Assembly: GCF_014649695.1 (NCBI RefSeq)
Contig: NZ_BMTN01000008.1
Location: 1 to 64,000 of the forward strand
Source: Streptomyces kurssanovii
GTDB taxonomy: Bacteria > Actinomycetota > Actinomycetes > Streptomycetales > Streptomycetaceae
Direction of reading: 5' to 3'
Length of the DNA: 64,000 nucleotides
In this document: one piece after another, positions 45,556 to 54,635 of the stretch
Position numbering within the stretch: the first letter of the stretch is position 1
Layout of the letters: the number at the start of each line of letters is the position of its first letter
Translations under genes and position numbers: made by a program
The notes under the pieces: model-generated
What the model saw: the letters and a program-made list of their open reading frames with translations, nothing else
What the model was told of the DNA's origin: nothing
Database searches by the model: none

Positions 45556-47400
45556 TCACGTCAGGCGGAAGACGGGCCCCCGGGGCGTGAACGGCAAGGA
45601 CGCGCCCTGCGGGATCAGGAAGGCGTGCTCGCGGCGGATGCGCAGTGTGTCGCACCAGCCGTCGGTGATGACCAGCACCGGTGCGTTCGCCGGGAAGTCG
45701 CCGGCCCGGTGGAGCAGGTCGATGCCCGGCTGAAGCACGGTCCCGCCGCGTCCCCGGACCCGTACCCGGCCGGCGATCTCCACCGGCGGCACGTATCCGG
45801 CGTCGTACGCCGCCGCGTCGCAGAAGACGACGCGGGCGGCCGGCACGTCGCGGGCCTCCGCGTACGAGGCGATGGCGCCGAGCGCCTTGCCGAGCAGCGT
45901 GCTGTTCATCGAGCCGGAGGTGTCGAGGACGACGCCGAAGGTGCAGCGGGGGACCTCTTCCTGCGGGAAGTACCGCCCGGCGCGCGGGATGTCGGGGGTG
46001 GAGGCCTGCCGCCGGGCCGGGCGGGCGTAGGAGCGGACCGGCTCGGGCCGGGGCACGTACTCGTCGAACCAGCGGGCGAGCCGCGCGTCCCAGGGCACGG
46101 GCGGATGGGCCAGCGCGCGGATCTCCTGGACCAGCCCGGCCGGCAACAGACCGCGCTCCCCGTACTGGTGCAGGTCGAAGCCCTGGACGAGACCGCGCCG
46201 GTAGAAGTCGTCCAGGTCGGCGTAGGGACGGGAGGCCGCGTGCGGCAGCGGGTCGCCGAGGATGTCGCCCACGCCCTTGCCCCGCAGGGTCGCGAGTCTG
46301 CGGCGGCGGCGCAGATCGGTGGCGATGCGGTCGTAGACCTCCTCCACCGACAGGTCCTTCAGCTCCGGGTCGTACAGCAGCCCCTCGGGCATCTCGCCGA
46401 CGCGCATCTCCACCAGCCAGCCGTTGACGACGAAGTCGGCGGCGACGTTGAAGAGCAACGGGTCTCGCATGCCCCGGCGTTCACCGTGGCGCAGGGCGGC
46501 GTGCAGCATCTCGTGGGCGAGGATGAACCGCCACTGCTCGTCGGTGAAGGTCCGCAGCGGATTGATGTAGATCTCGCCCGCGGCGGAGCTCACGGCGGCG
46601 ACGGAGATGTCCTGGGCACGGGCGAGTTCGGCGTCCGCGACGACGGTGAGGCCGGCCGCGATCCCGCCGAGCAGCGGGTAGGAGGAGACGAACCAGTTCA
46701 GCGCCCGGTCCCAGGGCCGCTGCGGCAGGCGCTCGCCGGTGACCCGGTCGCGCCGGCCGCCCGCCACGTCCATGGCGGCGGAGACGCTGCGGGTGAGCGC
46801 GTGCGCGAAGGCGGTCTCCCAGTCAGGCACGGCGGTGTTGTCCCAAGCCCGCCAGGTGGTCAGGACCTGGTCGGGGTGCTCGCCCGCGGTGCCGCAGTGC
46901 AGGTAGGCGGCGGGGATGCCGTCGCGGCGCCAGCGTGCCGCGAGCAGTTCCTCGTCGCCACCCGGGTACGTCTCGGGGGCGTCGCCGGGAGGGCTGCCCA
47001 CCGGGAAGGTGAGCAGGAAGCGGTTGACGACGGTGCAACGGGCCGCCAGGTCGTAGCGGTCGGGCTGCTCGCGCAGCCTGTCCTTGGCCGCCGGCACATG
47101 GCCGAAGCCGAGGTGCAGCAGGCAGTGCGCGAGCGTCCACGCCCACTCCTCGGGACGCGCCCGCTTGGTGGGATGGACATGGACGACGCCGTTCGAGTCG
47201 ACGGCCGCGAGTCCACCGGCCGGGGTGGCGGCGCACTTGCCCTGCCGGCAGAAGTCGGCCTCGACAGCGGCGAAGGCCGGGTTGCGCATGACCAGGGCGA
47301 GCCCCGCCGCGAACGCCTCGGCGGCGGGGTCGGGCTTGTCGCCCTTCTTGGCGACGCCCTTCTTCCCTGCGGCGCCCTTCTTCCCGTTGGCGGCCTTCAT
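45556..47400 (-). CDS. VWA-like protein with metallopeptidase-type domain (DUF2201-like)
   Basis: A 614-residue cytoplasmic protein. A Lys/Gly-rich N-terminus (MKAANGKKGAAGKKGVAKKG) precedes a metallopeptidase-like domain with zinc motif HEMLHAALRH near the middle and an earlier AHCLLHLGFGH. The C-terminal third is a VWA-like domain with MIDAS motif DTSGSMN and TDGWCD. It starts 4 bases inside the end of the MoxR gene. A MoxR ATPase plus VWA partner is a chaperone-like assembly module (RavA/ViaA type). Client unknown. Stop at 45556-45558. Confidence 0.85.
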   Translation of the reverse strand: MKAANGKKGAAGKKGVAKKGDKPDPAAEAFAAGLALVMRNPAFAAVEADFCRQGKCAATPAGGLAAVDSNGVVHVHPTKRARPEEWAWTLAHCLLHLGFGHVPAAKDRLREQPDRYDLAARCTVVNRFLLTFPVGSPPGDAPETYPGGDEELLAARWRRDGIPAAYLHCGTAGEHPDQVLTTWRAWDNTAVPDWETAFAHALTRSVSAAMDVAGGRRDRVTGERLPQRPWDRALNWFVSSYPLLGGIAAGLTVVADAELARAQDISVAAVSSAAGEIYINPLRTFTDEQWRFILAHEMLHAALRHGERRGMRDPLLFNVAADFVVNGWLVEMRVGEMPEGLLYDPELKDLSVEEVYDRIATDLRRRRRLATLRGKGVGDILGDPLPHAASRPYADLDDFYRRGLVQGFDLHQYGERGLLPAGLVQEIRALAHPPVPWDARLARWFDEYVPRPEPVRSYARPARRQASTPDIPRAGRYFPQEEVPRCTFGVVLDTSGSMNSTLLGKALGAIASYAEARDVPAARVVFCDAAAYDAGYVPPVEIAGRVRVRGRGGTVLQPGIDLLHRAGDFPANAPVLVITDGWCDTLRIRREHAFLIPQGASLPFTPRGPVFRLT

Positions 47401-48458
47401 CGCCGGGCCTCGACCAGCCGCGGCATGTCGCGGGCGGCCTCGACGAGGAACCAGGCGGGCAGCACCGGCTGCCCGTCGGCATCGTCGGCGATGACGGTCT
47501 GGGCGACCTCGACGGAGATCTCCGCAAGCTGCACCAGCAGCGACTTCGCCCGGTAGGCGGTCTGCCGCAGCGAGGGCGACACGTGCTCCTTCTGCCGGGG
47601 GAGCTCCCTGACCAGCCGCCCGCGGAACGCCTCCGCCAGGTAGTAGAGCAGGTCCCGGTCCTCGAGCCGCGAGGGCCACGAGGCGTCGCCCTTGAGGATC
47701 GCCTCGATGCCGAAGGTGTGACGCACGATCTTCGCGTAGCCGCAGAAGGAGACGGCGTGCGCGGGCGTGAGCGTGCCGTGGACGACGACCTTGAGGGTGT
47801 TCTCGTCGATGCCCGGTCCGAAGGAGTGCAGCGCGTCGGACAGCATGTGCCAGGAGCGGGGCGTGGAGAACGGCTCCTCCGTCTTCGGCGGTGCGGACCA
47901 GAGGTGGTCGGGCCGGTCGGTGAGATAGTCGGTCACCCACGGGTGGATGCCGTGCTCGCCGGCCCACACCAGCCAGTCCGCTGCCGACGCCTGAAGATGG
48001 ACGTGCGTGAGCCGGTTGACCAGGGCGGACGCGATCGGCCTCGCCAGCGCGTTGTCGGTGGCCCGGTTGCCGGCCCCGATGACGATGGACCCGGCGGGCA
48101 GTTCGTACGACCCGATCCGGCGGTCCAGGATCAGCGAGTAGAAGGCCTTCTGGACGTCGGGGCTCGCGGCGTTGAGCTCGTCGAGGAACAGGCAGTACGG
48201 CTCGTCCCGCGCGATGGCCTCCGGCGGGCAGAACACGGACCGCCCGTCACGGATCTGCGGCACCCCGATCAGGTCCTCGGGGGCGAGCTGCGTCCCGAGC
48301 AGGCTCACGCACTCCAGCCCCAGCGAGTCGGCGAACCGCCGCACCAGCGACGACTTGCCGATCCCGGGCGCTCCCCACAGGAACACGGGCCGCACGGTGG
48401 CGAGCCCGAGCAGCAGTTCGGGAATCTGGGTGGGAGTGACGGTGACGGCGGCCTGCAC
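47397..48458 (-). CDS. MoxR-family AAA+ ATPase
   Basis: A 353-residue AAA+ ATPase of the MoxR/RavA group. Walker A is LWGAPGIGKSSLVRR near residue 25, Walker B is CLFLDELNAAS, sensor 1 lies in SIVIGAGNRATDN and the arginine finger region follows (LARPIASALVNRLTH). GTG at 48458 is chosen because GAAGGA lies 11 bases upstream; the reading frame stays open further up but without homology. ATGA overlap with the VWA gene means one protein pair. The MoxR-VWA pair may remodel or load metal into a target complex. Confidence 0.88.
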   Translation of the reverse strand: MQAAVTVTPTQIPELLLGLATVRPVFLWGAPGIGKSSLVRRFADSLGLECVSLLGTQLAPEDLIGVPQIRDGRSVFCPPEAIARDEPYCLFLDELNAASPDVQKAFYSLILDRRIGSYELPAGSIVIGAGNRATDNALARPIASALVNRLTHVHLQASAADWLVWAGEHGIHPWVTDYLTDRPDHLWSAPPKTEEPFSTPRSWHMLSDALHSFGPGIDENTLKVVVHGTLTPAHAVSFCGYAKIVRHTFGIEAILKGDASWPSRLEDRDLLYYLAEAFRGRLVRELPRQKEHVSPSLRQTAYRAKSLLVQLAEISVEVAQTVIADDADGQPVLPAWFLVEAARDMPRLVEARR

Positions 48459-48664
48459 GCGGAGGTGTTCCTTCGGGTTCGGGAGCTCGGGTACGGGAGC
48501 TTCGGGTTTCGCCAGATCGGCGGTTCGAGGGATCCGGGGTCGAGGAGATCCGAGGCCCTGGAGACCCGAGGCCCAGCAGACCCGGGCCTGAAGAGTTCGA
48601 GCCCCGCCCAGTGTGAGCGGCCCCGGCACCTCGGCGCAGCCGATTTTCGCGGGCGGCCCCCTCC
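48459..48664. other. GC-rich gap upstream of the MoxR gene
   Basis: Contains short direct repeats of the GAGGCCC/GACCCGAG kind and the Shine-Dalgarno of the MoxR gene. No ORF with recognisable content is seen. A promoter probably lies here but none could be assigned. Confidence 0.4.
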
Positions 48665-48990
48665 TCACGGAGCGGCGGCACCGTGCAGGTCCAGCTCCAC
48701 GCGCACCGTCTTCCCCACCGGTACGCGGTCCAGTACCACCCACCGGTCCGTCAGCGCTTCCACCAACAGCAGCCCGCGCCCGCTCTCCGCGAGCGGTGCC
48801 GGTACGGCGGCCGGCGCTCTCCGCGCGTGTCCGAGACCTCGATCCGCAGCGTCGGCGGCGTACGAGTGAGGCGCAACTCGAAGTCCCGGCCCGGCACACG
48901 CCAGTGCTACCGCGTTCGCCGCGAGTTCGGCCACAGAGCCCCGGCCGCCCACTCTCGCTCCCCTTCCACTTCGTGAGCCCGGCCGCCCGG
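48665..48990 (-). pseudogene. Frameshifted anti-sigma-type ATPase (second HATPase_c copy)
   Basis: Fragments of a HATPase_c protein, similar to the intact one at 42047-42499, occur in three minus-strand pieces in different frames: SVAELAANAV (N box), then RVPGRDFELRLTRTPPTLRI and EVSDTRGERRPP in another frame, then LAESGRGLLLVEALTDRW and PVGKTVRVELDLHGAAAP in the first frame. So at least two frameshifts interrupt it, near 48905 and near 48800. The N-terminal ~70 residues are not found upstream. It is a dead or dying paralogue. Confidence 0.8.
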
Positions 48991-49070
48991 AACGACGAGG
49001 CTCCCCGGTGGCGCGGCTGATCGGCCGACGGAGTCGGTGAAGGCGGCAGAGCGCCACCGTGCGTCGGGCA

Positions 49071-49110
49071 CGACAGTGCGGCCCCGCCGCTCGGCGGGGC
49101 CGCACTGTCG
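49071..49110 (-). terminator. Strong terminator after the lipase gene
   Basis: Perfect 19-bp stem with a 2-base nominal loop: left arm CGACAGTGCGGCCCCGCCG (49071-49089), right arm 49092-49110. It lies 16 bases past the lipase stop. Confidence 0.85.
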
Positions 49111-49125
49111 CCGACGGCCGGCCGG

Positions 49126-50490
49126 TCAGTCGGCGACGGCCGGCCGCTCCGGCTCCAGTGAGTTGCCGGCCGGAATGCGGCCGCAACTGCTCGGGGCGGT
49201 CTCACCGGCGAAGCGGTCGTCCAGCCAGGCCATCGCGCGCGGCGTCCAGTACGGCATGCTGCTGACGTGGCTGAGCAGGTTGTACTGCTCGTACTTGATC
49301 GACCCGTTGCCGGTGGCGCAGTACTGCCGGGCCAGCGCCCGCACGTCGCCGGCGACCATGACGCCGTCCCCCGTGCCGATGCCCGGCACCTTGTTGAACG
49401 TTCCCTCGAGCACGCCCGCGTTGCCCTGCCCGATGAACCCTGGGACGGTCGGGGTGGCGGCCTGGCCGAGGTTGACCTTGTTGACCGCCTCCGTGAACGC
49501 CGGGATGGAGTTCGGGTCCTCGTACCCGGGCTTCACCAGCTCCTTCCACGTCATTCCCGGGTAGTGGCCCAACGCGTCGATGATCGAACCGTGTTCGAGC
49601 TCCTTGAAGACCTTGCGACCTTTCTCACTCAGGTAGGGCTCGATGTCGATGTCGTAGGCACGGGCGATGCCGACGACCGCCATCGGAACCACGCCGTTCC
49701 ACACCGCTGCGCCGTCGACGTACTTCAGGTTGTGCGCCGGTGCGACGAGCAGCCCTCCCTCCGCGAAGCCGACCAGTTGCCGGTTGACATCGGGCGCGTA
49801 CTCGGGAGCCAGAGCGACCGCCCAGTTGGTGGCGATGGAACCGCCGGAGTAGCCGAACAGGCCGAACTCGGTACCGCTGTGCAGGCCGGTCTCCTCGATG
49901 CGGATACTCGCGCGGATCGAGTCCAGCGTGTTCGTCCCGTACGCCGGTCCGGCCGCGAATTCCGCGGTCTGGCCCTCGGTGTCCGGGATGACGAGGTCGT
50001 AGCCCTTGGCCAGCAGCGGCGCCATGACGACGGCCTCGAAGGCGGGGAGGAGTCCGCCGAGAGAGACGTCACCGGCAATGGCCCGCGAGGGACCGTGCTC
50101 CGGGTCGAGTGAGTCGTAGAACGACTGGTACGACACGGCCTTGCTGCCGTCGCTGTGGTGACTGCGGACCACGGTGGTCACATTGGCCGATGGCCGGCCC
50201 TGGGCATCGGTCGAGCGGTAGAGCATCTGGATCGCCTTCACCGGCGTGGGGATCCCGACGACGTGGTAGTCCAGCGTGCGTTTCTTCAGTACGTCACCCG
50301 GCTTGTACGAGGACAGTGGTTTGCTGCCGTCGTAGCGATAGAACGGGTCCGACGTCGAGGTGTTCATCCGTGCGCCCGCTGTGGGCGCGGCCGTCACCGC
50401 CGACGCGGTGCCGGCGGTGAGTGCGGTGAGTGCGGTGAGGGTGGTGGTGATGACAGCGGTGGCCAGCAGACCGGCGGCTCTCCGGTTCAT
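49126..50490 (-). CDS. Secreted lipase (LIP family)
   Basis: A 454-residue extracellular lipase of the secretory LIP alpha/beta-hydrolase family. Signal peptide: MNRRAAGLLATAVITTTL, hydrophobic to about residue 35 (SAVTAAPTAG). The nucleophile elbow is GLFGYSGGSIATNW. Further family features are DYHVVGIPTPVKAIQML early on and the late GHYPGMTWKEL and YNLLSHVSSMPYW, the latter probably holding the catalytic histidine. ATG at 50490. The gene is monocistronic, ended by a strong hairpin. Confidence 0.92.
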   Translation of the reverse strand: MNRRAAGLLATAVITTTLTALTALTAGTASAVTAAPTAGARMNTSTSDPFYRYDGSKPLSSYKPGDVLKKRTLDYHVVGIPTPVKAIQMLYRSTDAQGRPSANVTTVVRSHHSDGSKAVSYQSFYDSLDPEHGPSRAIAGDVSLGGLLPAFEAVVMAPLLAKGYDLVIPDTEGQTAEFAAGPAYGTNTLDSIRASIRIEETGLHSGTEFGLFGYSGGSIATNWAVALAPEYAPDVNRQLVGFAEGGLLVAPAHNLKYVDGAAVWNGVVPMAVVGIARAYDIDIEPYLSEKGRKVFKELEHGSIIDALGHYPGMTWKELVKPGYEDPNSIPAFTEAVNKVNLGQAATPTVPGFIGQGNAGVLEGTFNKVPGIGTGDGVMVAGDVRALARQYCATGNGSIKYEQYNLLSHVSSMPYWTPRAMAWLDDRFAGETAPSSCGRIPAGNSLEPERPAVAD

Positions 50491-50620
50491 GACTCCCCAG
50501 TGCGTGAAGTGGGTCACGTATCCTTACTGCGGGGTAAGTTACCGGAAGTAAACTACGGTGCCCAGAGACGTGTCGACAGAGTTTCGACTCCCTCTGGAAG
50601 TACGAGGAAGCAGAAACGCC

Positions 50621-50755
50621 ATGGCACCGCTCCTCAACTACGCCGAGGCGCAGGGAATGAGTGACGACGACATCCGGAAACTGGCCGAGCGTGCGGAGGG
50701 CCGGTACAACGACGGAGGCCGGCTCGGCGGCACCGAAGCAGCGCGCAGGTGGTGA
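50621..50755 (+). CDS. Small hypothetical protein (44 aa)
   Basis: An ATG with GAGGAAG ten bases upstream opens a 44-codon frame (starting MAPLLNYAEAQGMSDDDIRK, ending GGTEAARRW). It overlaps the start of the following lipoprotein gene, suggesting coupling. Mostly helical and charged; no family recognised. A longer start at 50558 (GTG) is less favoured because it has no ribosome site. Confidence 0.45.
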   Translation: MAPLLNYAEAQGMSDDDIRKLAERAEGRYNDGGRLGGTEAARRW

Positions 50756-50757
50756 CC

Positions 50758-51432
50758 GTGCGACGGCAGCTCGCGGCGGCCGCCCTGGCCGTCGTCCTGC
50801 TCGGTGCGGGTGCTTGCACCGACGGCGACGACGGCAACAAGGAGGACCCGCCTCCGGCCACCGCCGAAGGTTCCGCCTGCGACGCGCTGCTGGGCGACGC
50901 CGGGACGGCGTGGCTGAAGGACCGCACGGGCGGCGGGTCCCGTCCGGAGGCCGTCGACGATCTGGAGAAGGCGCGTTCGCTGTTCCACCGGCAGGTGGGG
51001 AACTGGGGCCCCGACGACAGCGGAGCCCGTACGTTCCTCAGGGCGAACCTGTGCCAGGCGACCGGCGGCACCGGGTTGTTCGAGCTGCGGTACGGGCCCT
51101 CCTACTTCCCCTTCGACCAGCGCTTCGACGAGGCGTCGGACGTCAGCCCCGCGCAGTCCGTGACCGAGGTCAACTCCGACGTCAGGCTGGTCCACGGGAA
51201 GGACGCCGACGGAGCGACGCGCTACCGGGTGTACGTGCGGTGCAAGATCGCCGGCACACCCGCGCGGCAGGAGAGCGAGGTCCCGATCGAGGGGCTGATG
51301 ACGGACACGCTCACCGGTGACACCGACACCCGGGCGCATCTGACTCATCTGCTGCACTCCGCCAGGCTGGTGGCGGACGCCTTCGACTGTGTGAACAAGC
51401 CGGTGGTGCCCGAGGAGCCGCCTGCCGCGTAG
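50758..51432 (+). CDS. Hypothetical lipoprotein
   Basis: A 224-residue exported lipoprotein: the signal VRRQLAAAALAVVLLGAGAC ends with lipobox GAGAC, and mature residues begin with acidic TDGDDGNKEDPP. The rest is a single soluble domain with an even spread of charged residues and a few cysteines (SACDALLG, RANLCQATG, YVRCKIAG, AFDCVNKP) that could pair outside the cell. I do not recognise the family. GTG at 50758 is chosen because AGGTGG lies 5-8 bases upstream; GTG at 50749 is an alternative. Confidence 0.75.
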   Translation: MRRQLAAAALAVVLLGAGACTDGDDGNKEDPPPATAEGSACDALLGDAGTAWLKDRTGGGSRPEAVDDLEKARSLFHRQVGNWGPDDSGARTFLRANLCQATGGTGLFELRYGPSYFPFDQRFDEASDVSPAQSVTEVNSDVRLVHGKDADGATRYRVYVRCKIAGTPARQESEVPIEGLMTDTLTGDTDTRAHLTHLLHSARLVADAFDCVNKPVVPEEPPAA

Positions 51433-51526
51433 CGAGGCCCCACCCGCTTGCGACGACTGCCGGACGGGCCCGGCCCGGGCCGGGCCGGCCGCCGGACGTC
51501 ACACGGTCAGGTCACGGCCGTACGGC

Positions 51527-52363
51527 TCACTGGTCGCGGCGGTGCACCGTCGTCACCGCAACCGCGGCCGCCGCGAGCGCCCAGAGCGCGTACACCGTCC
51601 ACGCCCCGCCGGCCGTCCACGGGTAGGGGACCGCGCCGGGGTCGTACTGGCTGTCGCCGAGGCGCATCCAGGCCACGTAGGGCGTGGCGTGGGCGAGGAC
51701 GGCCGACCAGTGGCGGTCCTCGCCGAGGACCAGGGGAAGCAGCAGCAGGACCAGGACGCTGCCCACGACCGCGCCCGCGCCGTGCCGGATCAGCGTGCCG
51801 AGCGCGGCGCCGACGAGTGCGGCCACCGGGGCCAGCAGCGCCGAGGCGATGACCAGACGCGGTGCGCCCGGGTGGTCGAGGGAGACGCCGGCGTCCTCGG
51901 TGGACAGGATCGCCTGGGTGGCGGCGAACGACACCGCGGCGACGACCGCGCCGAAGACGGTCATGACCGCCGCTACGACACAGACCTTGGCCGCCATCAC
52001 CGACCGGCGGGCGGGGACGGCCGCGAACGTGGTGCGGATGAGCCCGGTGCTGTACTCGCCGGTGACGGCGAGCGCGCCGAACGCGCCGGTCGCGAGCATC
52101 ATCACCGTGCCCGCGTCGGTGGTGAAGGCGTGCATCAGCGGGATGCCGTCGGCGATGAACTTCTCCGCGTACCCCGCCTCGTCCGGCCAGTACCGGACGT
52201 TGTCCCAGGCCTTGCCCGCGTTGAACGCGAGGACCGCCAGCGCGGCGACCAGCAGGCTCCAGCCGGTGGAGCGCAGCGACCACAGTTTGAGCCACTCGGC
52301 GGCGGCGAGATCGAAGAAGCGGGGGCGGGGTTCGGCGGTGTGCGATGCGAAGGTGGTGGTCAT
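51527..52363 (-). CDS. ABC-2-type transporter permease
   Basis: A 278-residue ABC-2 membrane protein with about six helices (for example GWSLLVAALAVLAFNAGKAW, VCVVAAVMTVFGAVVAAVSF and IASALLAPVAALVGAALG). The start EWLKLWSLRSTGWSLL is typical of Streptomyces ABC-2 permeases. ATGA overlap with the ATPase gene upstream. Substrate unknown; a lantibiotic- or drug-type exporter is possible given the adjacent divergent two-component system. Confidence 0.9.
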   Translation of the reverse strand: MTTTFASHTAEPRPRFFDLAAAEWLKLWSLRSTGWSLLVAALAVLAFNAGKAWDNVRYWPDEAGYAEKFIADGIPLMHAFTTDAGTVMMLATGAFGALAVTGEYSTGLIRTTFAAVPARRSVMAAKVCVVAAVMTVFGAVVAAVSFAATQAILSTEDAGVSLDHPGAPRLVIASALLAPVAALVGAALGTLIRHGAGAVVGSVLVLLLLPLVLGEDRHWSAVLAHATPYVAWMRLGDSQYDPGAVPYPWTAGGAWTVYALWALAAAAVAVTTVHRRDQ

Positions 52364-53268
52364 CGGGTCTCTCCTGCCGCGTACTCGACGCTGTCGGCGG
52401 TGAGTTCCATGAAGGCGTCCTCCAGTGACGCGCCGCGCGTGGTGATCTCGTGCAGCAGGATCCGGTGGTCGAGGGCGAGTTCACCGATGCGTGCCGCCGG
52501 CACCCCGGCGACGGTGAGCACGTCGCCGTCCACGCGGACGGTCGCTCCCTCGCCGGTGAGCAGGGCCGCCAGCCGGTCGCCGTCCGGGGTGCGGACGGTG
52601 ACGCCGGCGCCGCTCCCCCGTGCGGCGAAGTCGGTGAGGCTCTCGGCGGCGATGAGCTCTCCCCGGCCGATGACGACCAGTTCGTCGGCGGTGTGCTCCA
52701 TCTCGGACATCAGGTGGCTGGAGACGAACACCGTGCGTCCTTCGGCGGCGAGTTCCCGGAAGAGCCCGCGCACCCACTTCACGCCTTCGGGGTCGAGCCC
52801 GTTGAGCGGCTCGTCGAAGAGCAGCACCGGCGGATCGCCGAGCAACGCTCCGGCGATCCCGAGCCGTTGCCGCATCCCGAGGGAGTAGCCGCCGATCCGC
52901 CGCCGCGCGGCGCCGGCGAGTCCGACCTGTTCCAGGACCGTCCCGACCCGTGCTCGCGGGATGCGGTTGGACCGGGCGAGCGCCCTCAGATGGGCGGCCG
53001 CGCTGCGTCCGCCGTGGACCTGGCCCGCGTCGAGCAGCGCGCCCACGTGCCGCAGTCCTCGCTGCCTGTCCCGGAAGGGCCGGCCGTCGACGGTGACCGT
53101 GCCAGTGGTGGGGGCGTGCAGGCCCAGCACCATCCGCAACGTGGTGCTCTTGCCGGAGCCGTTGGGGCCGAGGAACCCGGTGACCCGGCCCGGACGCACG
53201 GTGAACGTCAGGTCCTTCACGGCCGTCGTCCCGCCGTAACGCTTCGTCAGTTCGTTGACTTCGATCAT
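52360..53268 (-). CDS. ABC transporter ATP-binding protein
   Basis: A 302-residue DrrA/CcmA-type ABC ATPase, partner of the permease downstream. Motifs: Walker A GFLGPNGSGKSTTLR, signature YSLGMRQRLGIAGALL, Walker B VLLFDEPLNGLDPEG, H-loop VFVSSHLMSEME. A C-terminal domain follows (ITTRGASLEDAFMELT). ATG at 53268 has no clear Shine-Dalgarno. The divergent promoter region to the histidine kinase is about 134 bases. Confidence 0.94.
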   Translation of the reverse strand: MIEVNELTKRYGGTTAVKDLTFTVRPGRVTGFLGPNGSGKSTTLRMVLGLHAPTTGTVTVDGRPFRDRQRGLRHVGALLDAGQVHGGRSAAAHLRALARSNRIPRARVGTVLEQVGLAGAARRRIGGYSLGMRQRLGIAGALLGDPPVLLFDEPLNGLDPEGVKWVRGLFRELAAEGRTVFVSSHLMSEMEHTADELVVIGRGELIAAESLTDFAARGSGAGVTVRTPDGDRLAALLTGEGATVRVDGDVLTVAGVPAARIGELALDHRILLHEITTRGASLEDAFMELTADSVEYAAGETR

Positions 53269-53402
53269 GCGGCCTACGCTCCCTGGACCGGACGGTTTCC
53301 GGCATCGGACCGGGGCGGGCATTCGCGGCGGCGCTGCGTCGACCGTGGTTGTACACCCACGGTCCGATTCCGGGTCGTAGGGCTTCCGTCTACGATCACG
53401 CC

Positions 53403-54635
53403 ATGTCCGCGACACCGCGTTCCCTGTTGTCCGAGGGCACTTGGCCCCCTAAGCCGTGGTGGAACGCGCCGCCCGGCGTCTGGACGGCACTGGCCTGGTG
53501 CGCGGGCCTGGTCTTCACGTTCCTGGTCCGGCTCCGGCTGCCGGGCGAGGAGGAGCCCCTGGTGCTGGCCGGAGTGGTCATCTACCGCTGGGACGGCCTG
53601 ACCTTCCTCGCGCTGGCGACTGCCTTGGCACTGGACGGCAGCCGTCTGCTGAGCCGCCGGCCGCTCGCCGCGGTCGGCCGGCTGCTGGCCGCGGCGGTGC
53701 TGGGGACGATTCCGCTGAGCGTGGGCGAGATCCCACTGGCCCAGTTCCTGGCCGTCGACGTCGCGTTGTACTTCGTCGCTGCCGCCCGGTCGCGCCGGAC
53801 CAGTCGTATCGCCGTCACCACGGCGCTCGCGGTGCTGGCCGGCTTTCTGGCCACGCGGTGGCTGAGCGGCTGGAACACGGGCACCTCCGCCGAGCTGGCG
53901 GTGGCCCTGACGGCTGTCGTCGCCTGGCTCATGGGCACGTCCGCGCACGAGTCCCGGGCCCACGCGGAGCAATTGCGCGAGCGCAGCACGGCCCAGGCGG
54001 TAACCGACGAACGACTGCGCATCGCGCGGGAGTTGCACGACATGGTCGCGCACAGCATCGGCATCATCGCCCTCCAGGCGGGTGCGGCCCGGCGCGTCAT
54101 CGACAGCCGGCCGGAGCGGGCCAGGGAGGCGCTGGGCGAGGTGGAGACCACCAGCCGGGAAACGCTGGCGGGACTGCGGCGGATGCTCGGCGCGCTCCGC
54201 GAGGCCGAGCTCGTCGACGGCGGCCGGCGCGACGGGCCGGCCGGGACGCCGGGGCTCGCGGACCTGGAGGGCCTGGCGGCCACCACCACAGCGGCGGGCG
54301 TCCGGGTCGAGGTGCGCAGGGTGGGTGATCAGCGGCCGCTGCCGCCGGAGGTCGACCTGTCGGCGTACCGCATCGTCCAGGAGTCGGTGACGAATGTGGT
54401 GCGCCACGCGGGCACCCGTTCCTGCCGGGTGACCGTCGAGCAGCGGGACGACGCGCTGTCGATCGAGGTCGTCGACGACGGCCGGGGCCACGGCGTGACG
54501 GCGGACACCGGGTACGGCCTCGTCGGCATGCGGGAGCGGGTGGGCCTGCTGCACGGCGACTTCTCCGCCGGCCCGCGCCCCGGCGGCGGGTTCCGCGTCG
54601 CCGCCCTGCTGCCCGTGCCGGCAGGTGTGCGATGA
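53403..54635 (+). CDS. Sensor histidine kinase (NarL-type, HisKA_3)
   Basis: A 410-residue membrane histidine kinase. About five hydrophobic segments in the first 190 residues (WTALAWCAGLVFTFLVRLRL, TFLALATALALDGSRLL and so on) form a membrane-embedded sensor without a large extracellular domain. The H box is RIARELHDMVAHSIGIIALQ, then the HATPase region with VQESVTNVVRHAG and EVVDDGRGHG, GYGLVGMRERVGLLHG. ATG at 53403 fits. Coupled to the response regulator by 4 bases. Divergent from an ABC exporter, so it may sense its substrate. Confidence 0.94.
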   Translation: MSATPRSLLSEGTWPPKPWWNAPPGVWTALAWCAGLVFTFLVRLRLPGEEEPLVLAGVVIYRWDGLTFLALATALALDGSRLLSRRPLAAVGRLLAAAVLGTIPLSVGEIPLAQFLAVDVALYFVAAARSRRTSRIAVTTALAVLAGFLATRWLSGWNTGTSAELAVALTAVVAWLMGTSAHESRAHAEQLRERSTAQAVTDERLRIARELHDMVAHSIGIIALQAGAARRVIDSRPERAREALGEVETTSRETLAGLRRMLGALREAELVDGGRRDGPAGTPGLADLEGLAATTTAAGVRVEVRRVGDQRPLPPEVDLSAYRIVQESVTNVVRHAGTRSCRVTVEQRDDALSIEVVDDGRGHGVTADTGYGLVGMRERVGLLHGDFSAGPRPGGGFRVAALLPVPAGVR

